A stretch of DNA of 64,000 bases from NCBI RefSeq assembly GCF_000143415.4, contig NW_003314262.1, forward strand, positions 3,620,620-3,684,619, given 5' to 3'. The notes under the pieces were generated by a model. It was not told where the DNA came from. It did not search any database and saw only the letters and a list, made by a program, of their open reading frames with translations. Positions 1-12,247 of this stretch are shown piece after piece. The position numbers were made by a program, and so were the translations under genes. This stretch comes from Selaginella moellendorffii (taxonomy: Eukaryota > Streptophyta > Lycopodiopsida > Selaginellales > Selaginellaceae). The stretch's first letter is position 1, and each line of letters opens with the position of its first letter.

Positions 1-104
1 CTGTGACAACTCGCTCCACCGCCAGGAGGATGATCGATCCTGCTCCAGCCGCCAGATCTTCCTCGCGGCCTTGGGCTGCTGCTGCTGCTGCTCGAGCCCA
101 GACA

Positions 105-325
105 ATAACGGTCAACACATTTGCATGTGACACGTGTCGCCGGGCCTTCCTCTCTCGCCCCACGCGGTTTGGCCGCCTCCCATTGGCCGGGAGCAAACAT
201 CAGTGCGATTATTCGCTAACACGTGGTTAAAAAAATAACCCCTTTACAGTTACCCCCCATCGGACGGCTGCGATTGGCTGGATCCGGCGGCCCAGAAAGT
301 TCGGCAACTCCTTATTGTGATAGAT
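105..325 (+). repeat. Dispersed repeat family A, copy 1
   Basis: Non-coding segment that recurs at about 19115-19315, 20435-20582 and 24455-24592, with a 5' fragment near 22195. Shared landmarks in order are a CAACACATT...CATGTG start, CTCCCATTGGCCG, ATTATTCGCTAACAC, TGGTTAAAGAAATAACCC, GGCTGGATCC-type sequence and a GGCAACTCCTCCTTATTG end. This copy is the most GC-rich and may be the youngest or the least deaminated. No coding potential, terminal inverted repeat or poly-A tail was found. The class is unknown; a decayed solo LTR or a non-autonomous element are both possible. Confidence 0.7.
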
Positions 326-849
326 GCCTCCCCAAAAATGACAAGGTGGTGGTGTTGGTGCTATGTATATTGTTATTTGATTCCAGACGAGATAATCATA
401 AAGAATGAGAACGCTTCCTGTCAGGAATAAGCATTAGACACCAATGAAACACGAGATTCCAACCTTTTGGAAGCGCTTCAAAGGCCACAATAGAGGAGAA
501 AAATTCATAAACAACTCCAAGGCCTCAAAAATGCTCGGCAGAGCGTTTCTGACAACAGCAAGATCCTCAAAAAGCACACGATTACAAATTACCTTCACTG
601 CGGTGCAAACAGTGGACCACCGAAGCCTCAGCACTGTGAATTAAATGAGCTCAAACACCCCACTGTGAAACAACTAAGCACACCTTGAAAATAAAACGAG
701 CTATCCGGAAGCGCCAAAATCAGAATGGAGGAACTCGAGTAGCAGCACCATATTTGCTTCTTGTTTACTGTGAAAGAAGCACCGAACATAATTTCTGTAA
801 GACATGCATAGAAGTAAGAAAGTAAGACACCTTCATACCTCGTAAAACG
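326..849. other. Gene-free spacer and 3' flank of the helicase gene
   Basis: No convincing coding sequence, RNA gene or repeat was recognised. The last 100-200 bases probably include the 3' UTR of the minus-strand helicase gene that ends at 850. The small open frames here have no family signature. Confidence 0.5.
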
Positions 850-2973
850 TCAGCGGGCTGAAAGCCGTGCCGGATTGGTCCTGGCCTTTTTGCGAGCCAT
901 ATATCGTTCTCGAGCAGCGTCCACCGCTTCTTTGTTAGCTGGTTGAGTGACGGCACTTGCGGGCTTAGTCTCCGACGATTCGTCCAAATGCGTCCTTGAC
1001 TCTTCTGGCAGCCTGCCACTCAAGCTTATGACGTCCAGGTCTTGAAGCTTCACCAGCGTCGGTTGAGCCCAGCGACCTTCAATGACGCAAATCTTCTTGA
1101 TATACGGCCGTGTCGTTGTTAGCAACTCGTGGTAAAGAATCCACTCGGGTAGCAGTCCGTCCGCATCAATTTCCATCTTGCAAGCTGAAGGATGAACTTG
1201 CACGAGGTGAGAGCTTTGTGCCAGAGTGCGGTACCCGTTGTGATTGGGCAGCCGATGAGCAAGCCTGTTCGCAAAGCCTTCGGCAAAAGCCTTGCGTAAG
1301 TTCTTGTACGCTGGATCTTTCCGCTTCCTGAAGTCACTTTTCCCTTGCATGATCAGGCTGAGCTGCTTCCGTATGTCCCTCGCGAACTTCATCGCTCTTA
1401 TCTGCAAACCGTGCTCTTTGCACCACTCGAAGTCGTAATCCACCCTTCTCCACTTCTCATAGATCTGTAGCAGCTGAATGTGATCGCCAAAACCGTCTCC
1501 TGTTGGCAAGTCCTGGTGAACAGCTGATTGTTCTTTCTTCTCCTTCTTTGGAGCTTGGTAAAACACCGAGTCGCAAGAGAGCATCGCAGCCAGTACTAGA
1601 GCGTCTTCCAGGCATCCGAGATCCTCCGCAGCAATCAAAGCTCTCGCTAGAGACGGTTCCAGCGGAAGCCCAGCCATCCGCTTGCCAAGGCTGGTAACGT
1701 CGCCTTTGCTGGTGATTGCGTCAATGAGATATAGCTGCCTCAAAGCATCCTCCAACGATGCCACCGACGGGGCATCCAGGTACTCGAAGTTCAGCACGTC
1801 GAGGTTTGGAATCTCCAGCGACTTGAGATGGAGGAGCGCCCCAGCTAGCGACGACCTCTGAATCTCCGGTACCGTCACGGCCGGAAAGTCTTGCTCGAAG
1901 TTGGAGCTCGAGTAGAGCCTGTAACATTTACCAGGACACGTCCGTCCTGCTCGACCAGCTCGCTGCGTTGCTTGAACCCTGCTTATCTGAACGACGCACA
2001 AAGCGTCCATGCCCGTGGTCGGATTATACTGTCTCTGCTTCACGAAGCCTGGATCAATCACGTAGACAACACCGTCAACCGTGAGAGACGTCTCCGCGAC
2101 ATTTGTAGCAACGATGATCCTCCGGCAGTTGCTAGGAGCCGGGGTGAAAACCCGGGCCTGAAACTCCGGTGGAAGCGAAGCATGGAGAGGAAGAACAAGC
2201 GCGTCCATACACGAGCCTTCTTCCAGAGTCTGGACCCTGTGCTCCAGCTTGGCGATCACCTTCTCTATCTCCTCCTGGCCCGTCATGAACACGAGGATAT
2301 CACCCGGAGGCTCCTTGGCGTGGATCTCTATCGCGGTCTCCACCGCCGACTCCACGTAGCTCACTGGCTGCTCGGTGCTATACATGATCTCCACCGGGAA
2401 GAGCTTCCCAGGGATGTTGACAACGGGGCAGCCACCGAAGAACTTGGAGATCTTGTGACCATCTAGAGTCGCCGAGGTAACGATCAGCTTGAGCTCGGGC
2501 TTTCTCAAGGCAACCAGGCGCTTGAGCAAGCCGAGAAGGATGTCGGTGTTGAGTGTTCTCTCGTGGGCTTCGTCCAAGATCACCACCGAGTACTGGCTGA
2601 GCTCGATGTCGACTAGGAATTCCCGGAGAAGGCAGCCGTCCGTGAGATACTTGATGAAGGTCCTGCTCGACGTCCTGTTCTCGAAGCGAATGGCGTATCC
2701 CACTTCCTCGCCCAGCGTCACTCCCATCTCGTGAGCGACGCGCCGAGCGACGGACACGGCCGCCACGCGCCGGGGCTGCGTGATGGCGATGCATTTGCCG
2801 TCGGCTGTGAACCCTGCATCGTGGAGGATTTGCGAAAGCTGCGTCGTCTTACCGGATCCCGTCTCGCCGATCACGACCGTGACGCTGTTGTCGCGCACAG
2901 CGCTCACGATGCACTCCGATTCGCGCCGGATCGGGAGCTCCGCCATCGCTCCCTCTCCAAGAACCCTAGACAT
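850..2973 (-). CDS. DEAH-box RNA helicase (plant DEAH4-like, At1g27900 type)
   Basis: Single-exon gene for a 707-residue ATP-dependent RNA helicase. Visible motifs are GETGSGKT (Walker A, residues 36-43), TQPRRVAA (motif Ia, about 65-72), DEAH (134-137), SAT (167-169), ATNVAETSLT (motif V region, about 289-298) and QRAGRAGR (337-344), followed by the winged-helix/ratchet and OB-fold regions of the DEAH/RHA family. Length and the lysine/arginine-rich tail containing AARERYMARK match the plant protein At1g27900, annotated as a probable pre-mRNA-splicing DEAH helicase. The second methionine (codon at 2944-2946, MAELPIRRESE) aligns better with the usual N-terminus than the first, so the real start may be nine codons in. 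The catalytic motifs are complete, so it should be active. The exact RNA target is inferred only from the family. Confidence 0.95.
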   Translation of the reverse strand: MSRVLGEGAMAELPIRRESECIVSAVRDNSVTVVIGETGSGKTTQLSQILHDAGFTADGKCIAITQPRRVAAVSVARRVAHEMGVTLGEEVGYAIRFENRTSSRTFIKYLTDGCLLREFLVDIELSQYSVVILDEAHERTLNTDILLGLLKRLVALRKPELKLIVTSATLDGHKISKFFGGCPVVNIPGKLFPVEIMYSTEQPVSYVESAVETAIEIHAKEPPGDILVFMTGQEEIEKVIAKLEHRVQTLEEGSCMDALVLPLHASLPPEFQARVFTPAPSNCRRIIVATNVAETSLTVDGVVYVIDPGFVKQRQYNPTTGMDALCVVQISRVQATQRAGRAGRTCPGKCYRLYSSSNFEQDFPAVTVPEIQRSSLAGALLHLKSLEIPNLDVLNFEYLDAPSVASLEDALRQLYLIDAITSKGDVTSLGKRMAGLPLEPSLARALIAAEDLGCLEDALVLAAMLSCDSVFYQAPKKEKKEQSAVHQDLPTGDGFGDHIQLLQIYEKWRRVDYDFEWCKEHGLQIRAMKFARDIRKQLSLIMQGKSDFRKRKDPAYKNLRKAFAEGFANRLAHRLPNHNGYRTLAQSSHLVQVHPSACKMEIDADGLLPEWILYHELLTTTRPYIKKICVIEGRWAQPTLVKLQDLDVISLSGRLPEESRTHLDESSETKPASAVTQPANKEAVDAARERYMARKKARTNPARLSAR

Positions 2974-4420
2974 GCTGAAAACCTAAATAATAATCCCCCG
3001 CCAATATGAGTTTAAACTCTTGGTTTCTTCTCCGAATAATTTAATTTGCGCGAATCCATCGTGGCCGATCATCATTCCACTCACTGCAAAGAACGTTGCC
3101 GCAGCTGCGGAAATCACCTTTGCTTACAGATCAAGGTGAGTTTAGGGAGTTTAGTTCTTGGCTACTCTACTGCATGGACCAATTTGAGACCAAATGGGAG
3201 CTTTTGGTGACGCACACTTTGAAGGGCACATGTTGAGCAATTCAGCAACGATAATACCTTTTTTTAAAATTTAAAATCTATCACAAAATTCGAATATACA
3301 CAGAGAAACAAAAAATACAAAAATCTCAGGAATACTTACTTAAATGTAGTGAAAACAAGCAATTCAGCATTCTCAAGCACCAATGGGCAAGTGAGTGTTG
3401 ATAACTTCAACTTCAGAATGAGATATTAATAGCCTTCAACAATTTAGATAACCTAGGGGGATGACTTTCAAATAGCTAAACAACCTACGGGTAGATGACT
3501 TTCAAACCAGCACTTTCTTTGTTTTCTTTTTTTATTTTTAAGTGTTCTTATAGCATATCTTTCAACACTAGAATTATTAATCAAACATTTAATGGAGTCA
3601 ATAAAATGGTGGGTTGTAGTATATTAACAACCTCAAACAACTACATCATTTCAATAGTTACAAATTTAAATCAGTAGAAACTTTTGCTCACTAAAGCAAA
3701 GGATAACAAGATAATAATATATGTGAGGCATCTTATGAATATGCTTAAATATATCTTAACACTTTTAACAGATAATATTTTCTGAAGTAAATACAAATAA
3801 AGTATACCTGAAGTACCATATGTAACTTATGTAGAATATCACAAAAAATCATATAAATATAACTATTTTTAATGATAAAAAAGTTAAACTAGCCAAATTT
3901 TATAAATATATATTATTTTAAATTTTTTAAAATAAATTTAAAAACACTTTTTAAAGGAAGATATACAAAATTAGGTTGGCATTTACAATATATGTTTAGT
4001 GATTATAATATATTATTAAAACATAAAATTAAAACTTTTTATGTTACAAAATAATATAATAATTATGATAATTAACACATTTATTTCAATGTATAGATGT
4101 ATGTTTTCTCATTTACCAAGCTATAAAGTTATAAAACAATAAAGTGATATAACAAAAAAATATATTTTTCTATTTGGTTGAAGTGACATACACTAAGTAT
4201 ATTCTTGGACTATTTTTAAAACAACTCAACAAATGAATTAAATAAAAATTAAAGTGTTTTAGATGCAAGTAAGCTAAGTTATAGGCAAGAGTCATGCAAA
4301 ATGCAAATATAATCAATAATTTGTTATATCTGTAATTAAATAATATATACCATAATTTCTTATATCAAAATATAAAATATAAAATATGTTTTTTACTTTT
4401 ACATACATATTATAACAATC

Positions 4421-4423
<3 letters not shown>

Positions 4424-4502
<79 letters not shown>
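4424..4502. repeat. (AT)n dinucleotide microsatellite
   Basis: Uninterrupted alternating AT for about 79 bases, embedded in AT-rich DNA. Fully self-complementary, so cruciform extrusion and length polymorphism are expected. Confidence 0.97.
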
Positions 4503-4505
<3 letters not shown>

Positions 4506-6053
4506 ATTGATAGAAAAGAGAATAAATATATTAATTAAAGTTTAGATCACTGTTTATATACAAAAATAGATATATTATATTCAATTCACACTTATTATGC
4601 TTTTCATCATAATTTATATTGTTCATTCTTGCTCCACTACCATATTTATTCATCCTTACTTTATTATCAAGGCTAAACTTTCATCCATCCTTTCTACCCC
4701 TTTCTTTAAAGAAAAAAAATATTTAAAATGTTAAAGTAAAGTGAGATAAATTGAAAAAAAATATTGTGAAAGAATAAAAAGGGATAAATAAAAACTAAAA
4801 GAAGAATTTTCAATTTTCAAGGTAAAAATGAAGAAATAATAAGAAGAAAATATGTTTAAAGCTTGAAAAATAAAGGATCTCTTAGTATAAAATACTTCAG
4901 TCATCACAAGATAAAGAAAAAATTCATACCACTCAATCTTCTCAACACACAATTCAATATTTGAAATGAGAAAATTAATGGAAAATACCAAACTCTTAAA
5001 GGAACACATAATATATTTAGTAGCCACAATAAAATAAATTTTTTTAATGGCATTTATAACTAGAGACATACACTCAGCTTGAAACTTTAACAAAAGTGAT
5101 TTAACCTTTGGAATAGAGGAAAATATTTAATACAAAATCTAATAAAAAATTTAACAAAACAAAAGTAAGATTTTAGCTTCATACATTCATTCAATATCTA
5201 GATTAGTATGAGGAGGAGACAAAACATTAAATTTAATACAAGATTAAGAATCATAAGAATCACAAATGATCTATGTGTTAAGAGAAGAAAATACTGCAAA
5301 TGAGGAAACAAAACTAAAAACATGACAAAAATAAAAAAAAGAATGAAAGAGAAGAAAGTAAAAAAAGGATTAAATGGCAAATTGAAGGACTTACACTTAT
5401 TCTAAACTACTCATTACAATTTAAAAACCACTCAATCTTGTATACATCATCTTCCTATAAACTTCATTTTTGAATATTCTTTAGAACTTGAATTATATCA
5501 TCTATAACTCTCCAATTGATGTCACAATCATGCTCCATATTAATGAAAGATAATAAAATATTAAAAATACAAGGCACTATTGTCCCATAAATGTTGGAAA
5601 TGACAATCCACTAAGGATGGACACAACACTAATATGATCACACCTTACAACACCAAAAGCTCAATCCAATAGAATAATATTAATAGCCTTAAGTGACATA
5701 CTCTTTTATCAATGATGGCATTGGATAATGGAAAAAAGAAATGTAATCAAGATCAAATTGAAAAACAAAGTTAAGTATAATAATAACTAAAATTCTACAT
5801 TTAGCAAAATGCTAATATAAATTTAGATATAAAAGAGAGTGAAGGATTAAAACAAAAACATGATCTTGAATATTAGAGTAAAACACTATAAAAGACTTTA
5901 CTTTCTAATGATAAATTGCAATACTCCTCATTTCCACTAATTTGAGTGGTTGGATAAATATATTAACTAGCTTGCCTAGATACAAGAATGGATGGACTTG
6001 ATTCACTAAATTTACTCCCAAATGAATGATTCATATGTTATAATATTATAATT

Positions 6054-6059
6054 ATATAT

Positions 6060-6090
<31 letters not shown>

Positions 6091-6100
6091 GATACATATA
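6054..6100. repeat. TATA/CATA tetranucleotide microsatellite
   Basis: Runs of TA followed by about six CATA units and further TA-type units. No other function seen. Confidence 0.85.
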
Positions 6101-6727
6101 ACTAATACTAAAATAACTGAGCTTTGTGGGCCGCCAGATTTGGCCAATCAGCACCATTGAATGTGGGGCAACTTAGTAAATATTATTTTTTTACTGCACA
6201 TCTTTTGGGAAATATTTTTGCAAGGTTTCGTAGTGCACAGCTCAGCCCAAGTTGGGGGAGGAGATGTTAGTAACACCTGCTTGTTTGCACAGCCCAAACT
6301 CTCTTTTTACCACAGCTCCTCCCAATTGCGAAATTTTGAGCAAAAGCAAGAGAGTATCTAGTGCCAAAGATAGAGGCCTAAGTGCTCAAGCATGGGGATG
6401 TTAGTGGTAGTTAATGGCCACCTAGTGCTAGCGATGGAGGCCCAAGAGCTCCATGGTTTGTGGATGAGCATGTCAAGTCTGCCATGCTTAGCTCATGCAT
6501 ATGCTATCTTATCTATTCATTTTGCAAAAGTTCTTGCTTCCTATTAGCACTCAGTTCTCTAGTGAGTGTTTATCATTTGAATTCATGGGCACAAATCAGG
6601 GAGATTGGATGCTGGAGCAGAGAATTGCAAGCCATGGACAATAGGTGACAAAAAATGTTACTTGCTGTGGGTTTGTGGCCCTTTTGCATTGCTTATCAAT
6701 TTGTTTTGGCTCCTGGAAAACTCCTTA

Positions 6728-6998
6728 TGCAATGGGCACAAGAACAAGAGCTCTTAGGGTTCCAATAGAGTATATTTGTTGAGTCTATTGGTGATTGTGC
6801 AGCAGATGTTGCTCAGGTGGTTGAAACCTTTGGGCCAAGAATTACCTCAATTAGCTAATATAATTAGATGCCACTTAGCCTGTGGGCACAAGAACAAGAG
6901 GTCTTGTGGTTCTTGTAGGGCATGGCTACCGAGTCTATTGGTGATTATGCAGTAGATGTTGCTTAGGTGGTGAAACCATTGAGCCAAGAATATCATTT
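6728..6998. repeat. Imperfect direct duplication, unit about 115 bp
   Basis: Two segments (about 6731-6845 and 6889-6998) share GGGCACAAGAACAAGAG, GAGTCTATTGGTGATT, GCAG.AGATGTTGCT.AGGTGG and GAAACC...GCCAAGAAT in the same order, with a spacer of about 45 bases. This is an old local duplication of non-coding sequence. Confidence 0.7.
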
Positions 6999-7710
6999 CC
7001 TAGAGATAAACAAGCTTGGATACTATGATTAAAATTCATTTTGATTTAAATTACAATCATATAACTAAGTAGCTTATCATACATTTTTCTTCTTTATGTA
7101 TATGTTTGGTTGATAGATAGAGTTTCTCCTCACCAATTGATAAGGCAATTCTTTATTTGTACTGATCTATTAAGATTGAGCAATTACATCAATTCCATAT
7201 AAATCCCTCTTTATAGGCATGAGACTTACATTTTAGACATAAGGTTCAGCTCAACTTCTGGGTTAGCTTAGTCTTTTGCTGCTCTTGACAAAACTCATCA
7301 CGCTCCCTTTACAATCGAGTGGCTAGCTGGCAGCTCCTCTTAGCCTGGAGATCACTGGCTGCCATGGCTCCAGCATTGTGTCACACAGGCATTCCAATGC
7401 CGTATGGGAGAGAATACCTGCATTGAAAAAAAGAGTGAATCCCTGTGTTGATTGATGCAGATTGTAAGAAAGTTCATAATGGGAGAAAGCCAATGGCTGA
7501 TCGATCTCAAACCTTTCCCAGAGAAAGCTTCAGACTCTGTTGAATGAGCTCAAACAAGCCTCAAGTTTCCATTTGAATCAACCAAGAGATCGTAGCTCAG
7601 GTTTCTTCCGTGCAAGCTACTGGCTTTTCTAAGGCTCTTTACATCTTGGAGTGTTTTCCTATTAACAGCATATAGACAGATATATATTGTAACACTGGGA
7701 AGAGAACTGT

Positions 7711-7790
7711 CGACTCACGATGCACTCGGATTCCCGCCGCATCGGAAGCTCCGCCTTAAAATATCTCCCGCCAATCTAAGTTTAAACTTT
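7711..7790 (-). pseudogene. Truncated copy of the 5' end of the DEAH helicase gene
   Basis: 7711-7755 is about 85-90 percent identical to the first coding bases of the helicase (about 2900-2944), including CACGATGCACTC and AGCTCCGCC. 7766-7790 matches the helicase 5' leader (2996-3020, CCCGCCAAT..GAGTTTAAACT). The roughly 50 bases between them, including the first start codon, are deleted. The fragment has the same orientation as the parent and lies directly after the SMARCAL1-like stop codon. It is an unprocessed genomic fragment because it includes sequence upstream of the coding region. Confidence 0.75.
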
Positions 7791-7816
7791 ACAAGGGTCT
7801 AATTTTGAGATCTACT

Positions 7817-10800
7817 TTACAAGAGCTTGGGACGCTTGAACGGCGAACTTTCGACTGGCTTGCCATCTCCAAGCGATAATTTTCGCGAAACATCACTTGA
7901 ATCCATTGCTGCCGAAGTTCCTGGCTTGTCTTTCTCATATTGCTCGGACAGATTTCTCGAGCATGGTCGCAAGTAGTTGTTTATAGTTCTCTGCCGGTGC
8001 TGCAGAGGCGAAGCCACGCGCATCGTTTCGTCTCGACCATTTAGCACCTGGCGAAGGAAAATAACTGTAGGATTGCAAACAAAAACTAAGCAGCGATGGA
8101 AGATCACATACCTGACCAAGGTTCCCAAGTTTGCGATGAATTGTTTCCCTGTCCCATCACACGTCCATCAGAAAAAGCATTCTAAAAAACAAGCAAAGTA
8201 GTACCAGATAAAATCGTCTATAGTATCTGGGGCGTGGAGGTAATAAATATTCACAGATGACCTCTGCGGGCAACATAGAAACGCTTGATAAAGCTAAGAT
8301 GGATATTACCTGACCAATACGGTGCGCACGGTCTTCCGCCTGAATCAAATCTCCAGGCGTCCAAGACATCTCGGCAAAGATGACGGTACTGGCGCTAGTT
8401 AAAGTGAGACCAAGGCCGGCGGCCCGTATGCTTAGCTGCAAATCATAGCATTTTAGCCGGCAAATTTTTGCGATAGCTACATACCACAGCCGCTCTCACT
8501 TTCTCGTTGTTTTGAAACTTGTCCACCATACTTTGACGAATCACAGGTGATGTGTCTCCGTCTATCCTAATAAACTCCACATTTTTTTTCTGTGTTGGAA
8601 AAAGGCATAAGTAATTGTTTGAAAATGTTTTGCAAATGAACCTTTAAGTGTTCGTCGATGCCGTTCACCATAGTATGGTGGTGAGCAAAAACAAGAAACT
8701 TACAATTCGTCTGGAAAACAAACATGTCAATAGCCTCAACTTGGGAAAGCTTGCAGGTACCTCGAGCATCGTGGATAAGTAATCTTGAACAGCAGGAACC
8801 TTTACAACAGCTGATTCCGCATATATCTAGCAGATAGATAAACGTAAGACTTAGAACTTTAGAATCTCCCTCCGCATACCTTAGTGATTAGAACCTTCTC
8901 CTCCCTCTTCAATTTCTCAGTCTCGCTTTCCGTCGAATTTTGCATTTTTTCCCGGATACTTTTCAGCTGCAACAAAAGAAAAACAAAAAGAAGAAAAAGG
9001 AAAATGACATAATTGTCAACAACGTAAAAAAAAAAGAAAAGAAAAACAAAACGTACCTCGTTAATGAGAGCACGAAGTTGTCTAGTGCTTTTCATGTCCA
9101 AGGACAGAAAAACCTGCAAGGCTTTCAAGAACACAAGCTAATCAAATTAATAAACTTACCTGCTCGCGACATTTTTCAGGAAGTTCAGAAAGAACATCAT
9201 TCTTAAGCCTCCGTATCATAACGGTACTCTTGAGCAGCGCATGAAGCTCTTCACGATTGCTTGCCCCTTGATATATGCCAAAATGACTCTGAAAGACAGA
9301 ATAGTGAATGCTATGAGCTAGAAAACAATGCCTCGTTACCCCGCTGCAGTATCGCTGCCCGTACTCGTGAAAGTCACTATAAACACTTGGTTGAAGCGCC
9401 TCTAGCTGTTAGTTTGCACTCCTGAATTTTCATGACGTAAAACTATGTGAAGTCAAACCTGCTTAAATAGCTCGACTGGCCTAGACAGAGCAGGAGTGCC
9501 TGTCAAAAGCACTGCATACTTCGCTTTCTGGCAAGCGATACTCTCAGCGAAAGAAGATGAGAAACTTACGTACTTGGATAATAGGAACACAGGCGTTGGT
9601 ACGCTTGGCTTGAGCGTTTTTTATGTAGTGAGACTCGTCTGCAATAACAACCTAGGAGGGAAAAAGAAAATGATAATAATGCATATTCATCCCACCTTGA
9701 AGTTGTTATCCACAGGCAATTTTGACACCATGTCATACGAAATGATATTAAATAATCCACCCAGCTGCAGCACTTTTTTCCCTTGAGAGTGCGCGATAGT
9801 GTATCCCTGACTTGATCCGGTCCCTTGACTCAAAACGATCTATCTCGCATGAAATATGGAACCGTCTACGGATAGAACGATTGAAAAAAAAACATACCGT
9901 TATGTCGCAAGAACGAATTTCCAGCCACGTTTTAAGCATCTGCAGCAAAAAGAAACATAGCAAGAAAAAGAAAATAAAAAGGGGTAAGAAAAACAAAACT
10001 TTCTTGTAACATTAAGAAAACTTAACAGTAGCCCAGTGTATCCGCAATGACGACGGAACAATCACCAAAACCGGCCAGTAGTCCCTCAAGCAAGACACTA
10101 CAGCTATTGCCTGGACAAAAATGTCGTTCAAAAGCTGTTACCGTTGTTTACATACATACCTGAACACTTTTCCCAAGCCCCATTTCGTCGGCAATCAAAG
10201 CTCGTCCGCCATGGTGCAACGCGAACTGCACTCCCTCCTGCTGAAAGGGCATAAGGCTTGATTCTAGGTGGCCAGGAATGTTCTTATAATAACCTGTAAG
10301 ACATAGAAAAACCATCAGTTTCAGAACATCTCTGAAGGGTTTACCAATAAGATCAGAAACATCTCGCTGAAAATCTAAAGCACGCCGCACTAATGGTCCA
10401 AAAGCTTCTATCTGTAAAAACGAGTAGCTAATATATCCAACTGTTATTCGACCTTACTTCACAAGGTACTTCTGCAAAAGCTTTTTCTGCATCGGACAAA
10501 GAACAAGGGGGAAACATCCACAGCCTGAAAGCATAAATAACAATAAGAAAATATGAATACGTTCATCCCACCGTTCTCTGTAGTTCCAAAATGCTTTTGA
10601 GATGGACTTCAAAACCGATATCAGTTTCTGTAAATGGATGGAAAACATCACAGAATATGTCTGAAAAAAAGCTGTACCTGAGATGGTTCGCATTTGACAG
10701 CAATAAGGCCAGTGCTATGAAGAAACAACTTCACAAATTGCTTAGATAAGTTATCAGATGTAGGCGGCAGTTTCTCGGGGACAGCAAAAGAGTAAACTTC

Positions 10801-12100
10801 GCTCTCACCTCTATTCCAATTGCAAGGAAAAACTGAACCTGTGGTTGCGCCCGTAAAAACCAAGAAAAAAGGAAAACAAAATTAAAGGCTCACCAAGGCT
10901 CTGATCAGGAGGAAGAATTAACGGAGGCGTAACTTCGACCTGTTACGGATGATGTCAGCTAATATCAAGCAAGCAATAACTCATACGTTAACCCGTGGAC
11001 ACGAGACACTCCGCAGCGCATGCACCAGATCAATCAAGCTAGATCTCGGGTAAGTCCATACTCTGAAAGAGACAACAAACAGTTGAAAAATTCAACAGCT
11101 CTTAGGACAATTCTTACCTTTCTTCGTTATTCCAAAGCTTTCCAGTAACAGACTGGCAAGCTTGCTTAACATTCTGGTAAAGAAAATCAAGAGCCAGTCA
11201 AACTTCTTAAAGTTCTTAGAATAGGACCTGATTATAGGGACTTCGAGCCGCGATACGGTTGTCATCTATCAAGAAAATCTGTACCACTAGCTCTTTGAGA
11301 GGAGAACCAGCGTTTTCAGCCATGCCACTTCGGCTATCCTGAGACTTTGTCGGAGTACATAACGGAGAAGATCCGTGTCCTAGATTGACGAGATTAATAC
11401 TACAACGTAAAGGCATTTGATATGTACCCGAGCACGAAGGCGGATTCCAGCCATAATTAAGATGAGGTAGCTTGAGAGGAGGAACTGCTTGTACCTACAA
11501 AAGAGAAAGAAGGAAAACTTAATGTTCGTTAAAAGAAGGAGAAGAAAGTTATACGTCGAGCACAAGGTCGGGAGTGCCAGTCACAGCCCTCATAAGTTCT
11601 TGGACATTGTGCTCGGGAAACAGCCAAAGCCTGCCAACACTCGAGAGAAAAATTATGAAACATGGAAAGAAAAAGCTTGCCTTCGACCGGGATCCCACTC
11701 ATGGCCAGCAACCGATTTATAGGCCGCTATGAGACCCTGCATTAACACGAAAAAGTTGTGATGTTCTTCCCATTCTCGCGTTGGTGTGATCGGAAAAACT
11801 CACCGCGTTATAGGGAGCCTCCACTGCGATGTTGTGCCCATCCTTGGAGAGCTTGAGACGCAAAGGCCGCTTCGAGAAAGGCGAGACGGGGGGAGAGGGG
11901 CTTTGCTGCGATGTCCTCCCCTCCACCGCTCGAGCCAGGAGCTCCGGATGCGATTTGAGCGGTGAATCCAGGCGCCGGGCAGCCAGCTCCTGCGCGGCAT
12001 TCCTCTCCATGGAATCCATCTCCTCCGTTGTGAGATCCCATTCCTCGGCCCCAAGGCTCGCTGCCGCCAATGCCAATGGCGATCGCGACTGCTGCGCCAT
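7817..12100 (-). CDS. SNF2-family annealing helicase, SMARCAL1 / CHR18-like
   Basis: Multi-exon gene (start 12100, stop 7817). Exon 1 (12100-11804) encodes MAQQSR...[15 protein letters not shown], the conserved plant CHR18 N-terminus. HARP-like segments follow (VWTYPRSSL near 11050; [16 protein letters not shown] near 10500). ATPase motif I is [10 protein letters not shown] (about 10155-10185). Motif II is DESH rather than DEAH (about 9635), as is usual for SMARCAL1 and ZRANB3. Motifs V/VI read [10 protein letters not shown] and [11 protein letters not shown] (8435-8310). The last exons, 8435-8310, 8263-8205, 8148-8112 and 8047-7817, splice in frame through [17 protein letters not shown] and [13 protein letters not shown]. 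The family remodels stalled replication forks by re-annealing RPA-coated DNA. No break was found in the parts I spliced; the middle exons were not all resolved. The start is 112 bp from a divergent gene. Confidence 0.92.
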
Positions 12101-12211
12101 TCCCCTCGCCAAGCATTCGATCCTAGGTCTTCCGATCTGCCATGGCCGAGCCAGCATCCAGAGAGAAAACCCTAGAATAAACCCCACAGCGTATTTGTTT
12201 TCAAACGCTCC
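12101..12211. promoter_or_regulatory. Compact bidirectional intergenic region
   Basis: Only about 110 bp separate the minus-strand SMARCAL1-like start codon (12100) from the first plus-strand start codon of the RRM gene (12212). Both 5' leaders and any promoter must lie here or inside the flanking exons. A telo-box-like AACCCTAG is present at about 12168. No clear TATA box was seen. Confidence 0.45.
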
Positions 12212-12247
12212 ATGGGAGGGATATTCTACCCCGTTCAAGCTTCGGCT

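Larger units (their letters stand above)
3021..7700. other. AT-rich intergenic region without recognisable genes
   Basis: About 4.7 kb of strongly AT-rich sequence with only short open frames of low-complexity composition. It contains a long (AT)n tract, a short CATA/TACA microsatellite and an imperfect direct duplication, listed separately. No retrotransposon protein motif was seen on either strand. The GC content rises after about 6120, but I could not assign that part to any gene. Confidence 0.6.

Noticed and set aside
1891-2466. 191-codon plus-strand frame inside the helicase
   Set aside because: Antisense shadow of the DEAH helicase coding sequence.
8112-8263. Apparent frameshift near the 3' end of the SMARCAL1-like gene
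   Set aside because: Using the acceptor after GGGACAG (exon 8148-8112) restores the conserved [16 protein letters not shown] reading, so no defect is needed.
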